Positions 16,460 through 22,264 of a DNA stretch of 22,264 bases are shown here, one piece after another (position 1 is the first letter of the stretch; each line of letters opens with the position of its first letter). The notes beneath the pieces were generated by a model. That model did no database searches and was not told the DNA's origin. It saw only the letters and a program-made list of their open reading frames with translations. The position numbers and the translations under genes are program-made. Source of the stretch: a virus. The stretch spans positions 1 to 22,264 of the IMG/VR virus record IMGVR_UViG_3300017746_000187. One strand, written 5' to 3'.

Positions 16460-16469
16460 TTATAAATAT
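16460..16469 (-). promoter_or_regulatory. Candidate late promoter box (ATATTTATAA)
   Basis: The minus strand reads ATATTTATAA, ending 15 bases before the ATG of the 69-residue gene, in the 29-base gap after the tape measure stop. The same ten bases precede the tape measure and tail tube genes. The gap is nearly pure A/T, so the match alone is weak; the recurrence is the evidence. Confidence 0.42.
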
Positions 16470-16473
16470 TGTG

Positions 16474-18876
16474 TTATTGAACTGAATATAAACCTACTGG
16501 TGATATTTGAGGTTTTTTATTATTTTGTTGTACTAATGTAGCTAATAAGGCATTTGTTTTACTATTATCATTCATTGCTACTGTTCCTGCTGGTGAAGAA
16601 ACAACATCATTACCCCTAGGAAATAAATTAGTTCCGGCAATAATAGTATCTTTGTTATTTAAAGAAATTGCACCTTCAGGTCCAAATAAAGTTCTATCAC
16701 CATAACCTGGTCTTCTTGTTGGGGATGAAACCATATCATCTGCAGTAGCTAATCTTTTTAGCATACCCGCCCCTGCTAATGTAGCTGCAGTTGCTAAGGC
16801 AAACCCAGCTGGTCCCATAAATGAGAAATTTTTATAGGCATTACTTGCTATATCAACAATAGCAGTTGCAATCGATTTTGCAAACACAAGTCCTAAAATT
16901 GTAACAATACCACCTAATACTGGTAATATTAAAGTTAATCCATCTAACATTAATTTTACAGCAGCTGCAATACCATTAAAAACAGGAAGTAAAATATTAA
17001 CAACTGGTTCAACAATTTCCATTACTACACCTGCAATACCCATAAAAGAATCTAGTACTTTTTTAATTGTTTTTTCAAATCTTTCTGATACACTAGCTTG
17101 GTCTTCTAAAGTCGATAATCCATCTTTAGCAATTTCTTTTTGGGCTTGAGCTAAACCAACTTCTTCTATTCTTTTATCTAATATAGCTTGCCTTCTTTCT
17201 GCTTCTTCTCCTGTTGCTCCCGCTAATTGTTCTTGAACAAATAAAGTTTGAGCAATATCTTCTCTACTCATTCCTAAAGATTTAGCTAAAGCATCTTGTT
17301 GGATTCTATTCATTTTAGAAAATTCAGCTGATGATCCAACTTGTGTTGATATTTCTTTTGCTAAAGTTGCTAAATCATTATCTAAAGCTGCTTGTCTTGC
17401 TTTTTCTAAATTAATATCTTTACCTAATAATAATTCAGCTTCTAATTCATTAGCAATAGAACTTTCAAAATCAAGTAAACTATCGGCTATTGCTTCTACT
17501 TGATCTAATTCCATACCTAATGCCTTTGCTGAAGCAACAGCATCAGCAATTAAAGCTGGATTTTTCCCAAATGATAGAGTTGTTGCAGCTGAAACATTAG
17601 CTATATCTTTTAATAATTCTTTTTCATTAAGTAGTACACCATTTTGCATTGCTGAAACTTTAGCTTGAGCTAAAAATTCTCCTGTGTTTTCTTTTAAAGA
17701 TTGTCCATTTGCTAAAGTTAATGATTGGATACCCATTAACTCTTCATTAGTAAAACCAGCTGCTTCTCTTAATTTAGTAAACGTAATTAAATCTTCTTGA
17801 TTCAACATTACATTAGTACCTAATGTTTTATTAATTTCTTGTAAGCTTTCTAATAACCCTTGAGAACTAACTAATGAACTTTTTAATTCACCAGAAGATA
17901 AACTTGCAAAAGATCTTTGTAAGTCTCTTGCTTCACCCACTGTCATATTTAAATTCTTAGCAACTTCCCCCGATGTTTTATCTAACATCGTTACTGTTTT
18001 TACAATAGCAGTAAAAACTGCAGCCGCAATATTAGCTGGTTTAAAGGCATTAAGTAATTGTGCACCTAATACTTTAGCACCTGCAGCCATACCAGCTAAT
18101 CCACTACCAGTTTTCATAGTAGCTTCCTTAGCAGCCTCTAAAGCTTCTTCAGCATCTATAACATCACCAAGAAGGGGTATTTTAGAAATACCTTTTAAAA
18201 CACCACCAAAAATTCCTAGCTTACTTTCTGCATCTTCAATTGCTTTCTTTTGTGCTAATCTTTTTTTATTTTCTTCTTCTAATAATTTTAAGTTTTGTTC
18301 AGTAAATAAAGCTTGTTGTTGAGCAGTTGATAAACCTTCTACTTGTCTATCTAGAGTAGCATTTCTTGTTTTTAATTCTTTTTCAATTGATGATAATCTT
18401 TTTTCATCAAATTTTTCTCCTCCTTCAGCAGCTTCAAGAATAGCTTCTCTTTCCTTTTGCAACTTAGACATATTAGTTAAAGTTGCTTTTACATTAGCTA
18501 CCTCTGCTCTTCCCTGTTTTCCAATATTAGTTCTAAGACTATTTTTTACTTTTTCAGCTTTAAGAATTGCTTCTTCATTTGCTAAAATTTGTTTATCTAA
18601 AGATTTAATATCATTTAAACCAGTTTTTTGGTTTAAAATTTCTTTGTTAATTTTTTTATTTACACTAAGGAGATTTGAATCAAATTGATTAACTTTAGAT
18701 TTGATTCCAACAGATTCTTTTAAAACTTCAATTATACCTGAAGAAATACCAAGATCATCTTCTTTTACAGCATTACTCCTTTGACGAGCAGCAGTTAGTT
18801 CTTTTTCAAGTCTAATTTCTTCTTGTTTGGCAGCATTAATTTGGTCCTGCCTTTTTAATTCTTCTTTTGAAGCCAT
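16474..18876 (-). CDS. Tail tape measure protein
   Basis: An 800-residue protein expected to set tail length and pass into the cell envelope on injection (T4 gp29 role). Residues 1-40 and about 90-220 are charged coiled-coil sequence rich in Lys, Glu, Gln and Leu. The middle (about 240-300) is Ala/Gly-rich, followed by long helical stretches. A hydrophobic region near 625-700 (LLPVLGGIVTILGLVFAKSI, then ALATAATLAGAGML) contains likely membrane-spanning helices, typical of tape measures. The C-terminus carries LFGPEGAISLNNKDTIIAG, a segment I recall near the end of tape measure proteins of marine T4-like phages. Position after gp26/gp51-like chaperones and before the baseplate operon supports the call. 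At about 1.5 angstrom per residue, a tail near 120 nm is predicted (inference). Confidence 0.88.
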   Translation of the reverse strand: MASKEELKRQDQINAAKQEEIRLEKELTAARQRSNAVKEDDLGISSGIIEVLKESVGIKSKVNQFDSNLLSVNKKINKEILNQKTGLNDIKSLDKQILANEEAILKAEKVKNSLRTNIGKQGRAEVANVKATLTNMSKLQKEREAILEAAEGGEKFDEKRLSSIEKELKTRNATLDRQVEGLSTAQQQALFTEQNLKLLEEENKKRLAQKKAIEDAESKLGIFGGVLKGISKIPLLGDVIDAEEALEAAKEATMKTGSGLAGMAAGAKVLGAQLLNAFKPANIAAAVFTAIVKTVTMLDKTSGEVAKNLNMTVGEARDLQRSFASLSSGELKSSLVSSQGLLESLQEINKTLGTNVMLNQEDLITFTKLREAAGFTNEELMGIQSLTLANGQSLKENTGEFLAQAKVSAMQNGVLLNEKELLKDIANVSAATTLSFGKNPALIADAVASAKALGMELDQVEAIADSLLDFESSIANELEAELLLGKDINLEKARQAALDNDLATLAKEISTQVGSSAEFSKMNRIQQDALAKSLGMSREDIAQTLFVQEQLAGATGEEAERRQAILDKRIEEVGLAQAQKEIAKDGLSTLEDQASVSERFEKTIKKVLDSFMGIAGVVMEIVEPVVNILLPVFNGIAAAVKLMLDGLTLILPVLGGIVTILGLVFAKSIATAIVDIASNAYKNFSFMGPAGFALATAATLAGAGMLKRLATADDMVSSPTRRPGYGDRTLFGPEGAISLNNKDTIIAGTNLFPRGNDVVSSPAGTVAMNDNSKTNALLATLVQQNNKKPQISPVGLYSVQ

Positions 18877-18888
18877 TAAGGTATTTTA

Positions 18889-18898
18889 TTATAAATAT
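18889..18898 (-). promoter_or_regulatory. Candidate late promoter box (ATATTTATAA)
   Basis: ATATTTATAA on the minus strand, ending 12 bases before the tape measure ATG (18874-18876), in a 24-base gap. It is identical to the boxes before the tail tube and 69-residue genes. It could equally be part of an AT-rich translation leader. Confidence 0.42.
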
Positions 18899-18900
18899 GA

Positions 18901-19275
18901 CTATTTAAAACTACTTTTACCTTTGAATTTTTTAAGGTTTTGTTCTGCGGTTTTGTATTGGTGGGAAGTTTTAGCAAATTCTGGGGCATTTACTTTACCA
19001 TCTGAGGAAACTAATGTTTGTTTACCTTTACCCTCGGATGCTTCTTTTTGTTTTTTATTTTCTTCTTTATAGTAATTATCAATTTCAGAAAATGTAAATT
19101 TTCTTAACCAAATCGGCATATTATAAATGGTTTCAAAGTCATAACCACCTTTACCGTGAAATAAAATATTATGGATTTGAGTAAATAAACTCTTCCTGAC
19201 TAGGGGTGCTGCCTTAGGCGTCAGGCCAAAAAAAGTTAAGCCCAATGGGCACTGCGACCTCCTCCCCGCTATCAA
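18901..19275 (-). CDS. gp51: gp51-like hub assembly protein, probably made as a frameshift extension of the gp26-like protein
   Basis: The open frame spans 124 codons after a TAG stop. The first possible start is TTG at 19273-19275, and the first 16 residues are only an alternate reading of the gp26-like 3' end. The recognisable part starts after the seven-T run: SLFTQIHNILFHGKGGYDF, then ETIYNMPIWLRKFTFSEI, similar to what I recall of gp51/hub-assembly proteins of T4-like marine phages. The first in-frame ATG is the Met of YNMPIW, inside this conserved part, so normal initiation would truncate it. Every other complete gene here has an ATG start. The tail is Lys-rich. Most likely it is expressed by +1 (or -2) slippage on TTT TTT T at 19234-19228, giving a gp26-gp51 fusion of about 346-347 residues. 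An independent TTG start is the alternative. Confidence 0.72.
   Translation of the reverse strand: MIAGRRSQCPLGLTFFGLTPKAAPLVRKSLFTQIHNILFHGKGGYDFETIYNMPIWLRKFTFSEIDNYYKEENKKQKEASEGKGKQTLVSSDGKVNAPEFAKTSHQYKTAEQNLKKFKGKSSFK
19211..19267 (-). promoter_or_regulatory. Probable programmed ribosomal frameshift site
   Basis: In the gp26-like frame the codons are AAC TTT TTT TGG CCT GAC GCC TAA, with seven T at 19234-19228 and the stop at 19216-19214. Slipping +1 (or -2) on the T run joins the gp51-like frame. Just upstream are a perfect hairpin GCCC-ATT-GGGC (19250-19240) and a Shine-Dalgarno-like GGGGAGGAGGT (19267-19257), 22 bases before the run. Downstream GGCCTGACGCC and GCCTAAGGC can form small stems. 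G+C is 41 of 70 bases at 19201-19270, against 16 of 70 at 19391-19460 in the same gene. Confidence 0.6.
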
Positions 19276-19942
19276 CTACATAAGTTAAGTCAATATCTGG
19301 CTGTGTTTTTTTAACATGCTCTCTAAAAGCACGAGAATCACGAGCCAATAAATAATTATCTACAAATTCTCTAATATCTTTTTTTTCTTCATTTCCATCT
19401 ATTGATAGAATCATATTTTTTAATCTAGTAGTTAATTCAGGAGATGAATCTTTATTAACTTTTTTTAACCCATTAATTTCTCTATCAATTGCTTTTTCAT
19501 CTTTTCCAGTAAGTAATTTATAAGTTAATACTGAACTGTTAGAAGGTAAAGTATAAGAAAACTCATTTTTACCTTGTTCTATAGAGGATTCATCAAATGG
19601 TTTATTTTCTAAAGTACTTAAATCAATAGTGTAATTACTACTACCTATTGTTACTTCATAATCTTTTCCATATCCTAAAATTCTACATCCTACTAATAAA
19701 GCATTTTTATCACCTACTACTAAATCATCAATATTAATTTTTGAATTAATAATTAATGATTTTAATAATTTATCTAATACAATACCTTTTTGGATATATG
19801 ATTGATTAGTTAATATATCTTCTTGTTTAGCAGTCATATATTTCATTTCTACTTTCCCAGAAGATAATGGGTTTTCTTTTGGATATACTTTTCCTTTTGA
19901 AGGTAAGTCTATCTCTTCAGTGGGGAATTTAAAATCAGCCAT
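19214..19942 (-). CDS. gp26: Baseplate hub assembly chaperone, T4 gp26-like
   Basis: A 242-residue protein of the T4 gp26/baseplate chaperone family. Family-type features are an N-terminal FPTEEIDLPSKGKVYPKENP, the segment MKYMTAKQEDILTN (about 34-47), a Cys-containing GCRILGYGKDYEV, and a C-terminal DSRAFREHVKKTQPDI plus VPIGLNFFWPDA end. In T4, gp26 helps assemble the hub; by position before the tape measure gene it also corresponds to the G-type tail chaperones of other phages, which are extended by frameshifting. ATG at 19940-19942 lies in a 39-base AT-rich leader just after a terminator, so it should have its own promoter, although no clear box is visible there. The last 20 codons use GGG, GAG, GTC, CCC and GCC, unlike the A/T-ending codons of the rest, pointing to selection on the nucleotide sequence at the frameshift site. 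Confidence 0.86.
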   Translation of the reverse strand: MADFKFPTEEIDLPSKGKVYPKENPLSSGKVEMKYMTAKQEDILTNQSYIQKGIVLDKLLKSLIINSKINIDDLVVGDKNALLVGCRILGYGKDYEVTIGSSNYTIDLSTLENKPFDESSIEQGKNEFSYTLPSNSSVLTYKLLTGKDEKAIDREINGLKKVNKDSSPELTTRLKNMILSIDGNEEKKDIREFVDNYLLARDSRAFREHVKKTQPDIDLTYVVDSGEEVAVPIGLNFFWPDA

Positions 19943-19981
19943 AGTCTTTATTTAATAACGTTTGTTAATACATATCAATAT

Positions 19982-20008
19982 AAAAAAAAAGCTTGGCGGA
20001 GCCAAGCT
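19982..20008 (-). terminator. Rho-independent terminator after the tail tube gene
   Basis: On the minus strand, an 8-base-pair perfect stem (AGCTTGGC and GCCAAGCT, loop TCC) is followed by eight more T. It lies 27 bases downstream of the tail tube stop and 40 bases before the gp26-like ATG. It is the only strong terminator I found in the window. It separates the abundant sheath/tube transcript from the low-abundance chaperone and tape measure genes. The reverse strand has only a weak T stretch, so it acts mainly leftward. Confidence 0.88.
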
Positions 20009-20034
20009 ATTTTTAATATTTCTTTAAACTTGTA

Positions 20035-20523
20035 TTAGAAGTTTAAGATACAATAATCAGGTTGTACGGTTAATGATAATTCTTGCGCAGCATTTTCATT
20101 ATCCCAGTTATAATCACCAAATCCAGCTTCTGTAATTAAAGCTCCTTTAATAATCCATTCAGAAACAATATCACCTACTGGTCCTAATACATTAAATGTA
20201 AGATCTTTTTTATAAAAATCACTGTATCCATCTCTACCAGTTACTGATTCGTGATGTAATCTAACCCATTCCATTACCGCTTGAGCTCCTGACGGTGTAA
20301 TAGGATCAAATAATGTCATTGAAACTGTATTCCAAAGAGTTTTTCCTTTTACGTATCTTGCAACGTTGATGTGGTTTAATTGAACTGTACCTTGTGTTAG
20401 TGAAACAGCTCCAACTCCTTTAATCTGGTAAGAAGGAATTCCATCAACATATAAGATAAATCTATTTTGTTGCTTTGGCTCAAAAGCTGTGTAAAATATT
20501 TCGTTTGGGTCTAATATTGCCAT
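20035..20523 (-). CDS. gp19: Tail tube protein, T4 gp19 family
   Basis: A 162-residue major tail protein that forms the inner tube through which DNA passes. The family pattern is clear: an N-terminal NRFILYVDGIPSYQIKGVGA, QGTVQLNHINVARYVKGK, WNTVSMTLFDPITPSGAQAV, WVRLHHESVTGRDGYSDFYK, and a C-terminal strand set EWIIKGALITEAGFGDYNW with ELSLTVQPDYCIL. Length equals T4 gp19 (163 residues). The start ATG at 20521-20523 is preceded by an A/T-rich 47-base leader with an ATATTTATAA box. It follows the sheath gene as in T4, and a terminator comes right after it, so sheath and tube are probably expressed to high level from common or adjacent transcripts. Confidence 0.95.
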   Translation of the reverse strand: MAILDPNEIFYTAFEPKQQNRFILYVDGIPSYQIKGVGAVSLTQGTVQLNHINVARYVKGKTLWNTVSMTLFDPITPSGAQAVMEWVRLHHESVTGRDGYSDFYKKDLTFNVLGPVGDIVSEWIIKGALITEAGFGDYNWDNENAAQELSLTVQPDYCILNF

Positions 20524-20545
20524 TTTATCTAATTATTTATTCTTG

Positions 20546-20555
20546 TTATAAATAT
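20546..20555 (-). promoter_or_regulatory. Candidate late promoter box (ATATTTATAA)
   Basis: ATATTTATAA on the minus strand, ending 22 bases before the tail tube ATG, in the 47-base gap after the sheath stop. Same sequence as the boxes before the tape measure and 69-residue genes. A separate tube promoter would suit the high copy number of the tube protein. Confidence 0.42.
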
Positions 20556-20570
20556 TCTATTTTTATTTTT

Positions 20571-22264
20571 TTACGCTGGGAATTCAACTCCTGTTGGCAG
20601 TACGTTGAAATCCAAAATTATAAATTCAGCTGTTTTAGTTGGTTGTAAATAAATCGCACCTACTAATTCGTTTCTATCAATTACATCTGGTGTATTGTTA
20701 GTTTCATTCATTACAACTTTAAACGCGTATAATCCTTGTCTTTGTTGTACTGATTCTAAGTATGGGTTAACTTGGCTTAAGAAATTATTTCTTGTAGCTA
20801 TTGTATTTTGTTCAAATACTAAGTTATCTGATACTTGAGTTATGAAGCTTTTTAAAGTAATTAATAATCTTCTAACATTTACTCTATCTAAAGCACTTGC
20901 TTTAACTTGTAATGTTTTTTGTCCAAATACTACAACTCCTCTTCCTGGGAATGTAGCTATTGGATTTACATTTGCAGTGTATAAAGTATCTCTATTACCT
21001 GATGTTAATTTTCTCTCGGCTCTAATTACGTTACCTAGCGATCCTCTAATTAAACCTGCTGGAGCGAACCATGGTTCCGATGAAGCATCAGTGAATGAAT
21101 ATACACCCGGTATAAACGCAGAAGCTGGCGACCAAACCGTTTGTCCACTAGTTGGATCTATTGATTGTAGCCAAGGCCAATAAGTAGCAGCATAACTTGA
21201 ATCAAATGCTGTTGAACTATTAACTGTTGCAGAAACTGTGCTTCCATATTTTGAAACATCTATTACTGCTATACAATCTTGTCTATTTTCTGCTAATGCT
21301 ACTAATGAATTAACTTGAACAATATGTGCTGCATATGTTGAGTCAGCTATTAGTCCTGGTGTTACTATTACATTAAAATTATATTCGTCTTGATTATTTA
21401 ATAATGAAATTGATTGTGAATAATCTGTAGCAGTTAATCCTTGAATATTTGTGTTAGAAATATCTTGATTAAATTTCATTGGTGACGTTGCAGCTTGTAC
21501 ATTGTATCCTAAAGCACCTGTAAATGATCCTGAACCTGCTACTGGGATAAATTCATGATAAGAAGTTAAAACTCCATTAAATGAACCACTTGAAGCAACT
21601 CCATTATTATCAAAGAAATTTGGTGTTGGAAGGTTTACTTGTTTTACTGATATGTATTTACTTTTATTTACATAGCTTCCTGAAGCTTGTACATAATAAT
21701 CGGCACCATCTTGTCTAATATTGTAACTTTGGTTACCTATCACTTTTTCAATATAGTTGGCAGCAAACGGATCAAGTGATAAATTATTCCAAGTTTCTAA
21801 AATTGATTTTTGATTTGATGTATCATTACCTTGTCTTACTATAATAGAAAAGATACCTGAACCAGTGTTAACACCACTAATTTCCCATCTAACATTATCT
21901 AAAGATCCTGAATCTAAAGTACCACCAGACGAATCTGCAGCTTGAAGATTATTCATTATAGCACCTTCTGAAATCGTTTGTATTTGTAGTGATTCTGAAG
22001 TAGCTACATTCATTATACCTGAATTACCTGAACCGGCTGTACTACCTGAAGTAAATGCAGGTGTGAACTCACCATGAGTAACTCTAGTAACTAAAAGGGA
22101 CGTGCCTCCTTGTCTAAAATAGTTATTTGCTGTAGCCGATGTCAAATATCCATACTCTGTAGAAGCACTTTCTACTGTGGTACCAAATATTGCTGGATAT
22201 TCACTAAAAGAAGTAAATAGAGTAGGTATTGCAACTGGGCGTTTTAGAGCTGGTACGATAATAA
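20571..22264 (-). CDS. gp18: Tail sheath protein, T4 gp18 family, partial (5' end outside window)
   Basis: The contractile sheath subunit. The frame is open to the right edge; 563 residues are visible, beginning IIVPALKRPVAIPTLFTSF, so the real start is beyond 22264. An in-frame TTG at 22143-22145 is not the start: the upstream residues SFSEYPAIFGTTVESASTEY are typical sheath sequence. The N-terminal segment GGTSLLVTRVT, the central variable beta domain (Gly/Ser-rich, about 90-270), and the C-terminal core (NPIATFPGRGVVVFGQKTL, then DRVNVRRLLITLKSFI, and EFIILDFNVLPTG near the end) all fit gp18. The complete protein is probably only slightly longer than what is seen. The gene precedes the tail tube gene by 47 bases. 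Confidence 0.95.
   Translation of the reverse strand, partial: IIVPALKRPVAIPTLFTSFSEYPAIFGTTVESASTEYGYLTSATANNYFRQGGTSLLVTRVTHGEFTPAFTSGSTAGSGNSGIMNVATSESLQIQTISEGAIMNNLQAADSSGGTLDSGSLDNVRWEISGVNTGSGIFSIIVRQGNDTSNQKSILETWNNLSLDPFAANYIEKVIGNQSYNIRQDGADYYVQASGSYVNKSKYISVKQVNLPTPNFFDNNGVASSGSFNGVLTSYHEFIPVAGSGSFTGALGYNVQAATSPMKFNQDISNTNIQGLTATDYSQSISLLNNQDEYNFNVIVTPGLIADSTYAAHIVQVNSLVALAENRQDCIAVIDVSKYGSTVSATVNSSTAFDSSYAATYWPWLQSIDPTSGQTVWSPASAFIPGVYSFTDASSEPWFAPAGLIRGSLGNVIRAERKLTSGNRDTLYTANVNPIATFPGRGVVVFGQKTLQVKASALDRVNVRRLLITLKSFITQVSDNLVFEQNTIATRNNFLSQVNPYLESVQQRQGLYAFKVVMNETNNTPDVIDRNELVGAIYLQPTKTAEFIILDFNVLPTGVEFPA

Noticed and set aside
16460-16469. T4-type late promoter TATAAATA
   Set aside because: In the boxes before late genes TATAAATA reads on the plus strand, opposite to transcription, so they are not canonical T4 late promoters; kept only as a repeated ATATTTATAA element.
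18901-19275. Sequencing error explaining the gp26/gp51 frame change at the seven-T run
   Set aside because: A homopolymer indel is possible, but the gp26-like frame ends with its expected FFWPDA terminus, which argues that the stop is genuine and the overlap real; raw reads would settle it.
22143-22145. TTG as the tail sheath start
   Set aside because: The frame stays open to the window edge and the upstream residues are typical sheath sequence, so the gene is simply cut by the window.

Overview
The window is part of the genome of a tailed phage with a contractile tail (a T4-like myovirus). It carries homologues of the T4 tail sheath, tail tube, gp26-type hub chaperone, tape measure and LysM baseplate protein. 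Next to them is a compact replication and nucleotide module: a gp32-like ssDNA-binding protein, UvsX, a FEN/RNase H-type 5' nuclease, a gp41-like helicase, and NrdA with NrdB. Base composition is strongly AT-rich. Every supported gene is on the minus strand, so transcription runs from high to low coordinates. A Bacteroidota (flavobacterial, probably aquatic) host is suggested, not proven: start codons follow A/T-rich leaders rather than clear Shine-Dalgarno sequences, and the secreted protein at the left edge has a signal peptide ending in Leu-Gln-Gly-Gln-Glu, a pattern common in that phylum.

Layout in transcription order. (1) 22264-20035: tail sheath (5' end outside the window) and tail tube, closed by a strong hairpin plus T-run terminator at 19982-20008. 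(2) 19942-18901: gp26-like hub chaperone, then a gp51-like reading frame in the +1 frame without a usable ATG. The two are joined at a seven-T run in an unusually GC-rich block, which looks like a programmed frameshift. (3) 18876-16474: tape measure protein. (4) 16444-9529: a tightly packed baseplate operon: a 69-residue protein, a 685-residue putative tube-initiator or hub protein, a LysM protein, a 1160-residue hub protein with a C-terminal M15 peptidase domain, and a 278-residue protein with a duplicated module. (5) 9493-655: a reduced family A DNA polymerase, an unknown 155-residue protein, ssDNA-binding protein, UvsX, 5' nuclease, helicase, NrdB and NrdA. (6) 600-1: the start of a secreted, probably outer-membrane protein.

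The replication genes form a near-complete replisome and dNTP supply unit. Helicase, polymerase and ssDNA-binding protein would act at the fork, the 5' nuclease would remove primers, UvsX would drive recombination-dependent replication, and the reductase would provide dNTPs. The structural genes cover tail tube, sheath, length control and the cell-puncturing baseplate.

The observations most worth following up are the probable +1/-2 frameshift joining the gp26-like and gp51-like frames just upstream of the tape measure gene, the very small Pol I-type polymerase with an apparently dead proofreading domain and a strongly shortened thumb, the bacterial-SSB-like C-terminal tip on the gp32-like protein with a T4-like hairpin leader before its gene, and a repeated ATATTTATAA box in front of the late genes. 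No intergenic stretch exceeds 300 bases; the longest is 92 bases (19943-20034). I saw no tRNA, rRNA, CRISPR array or insertion sequence.
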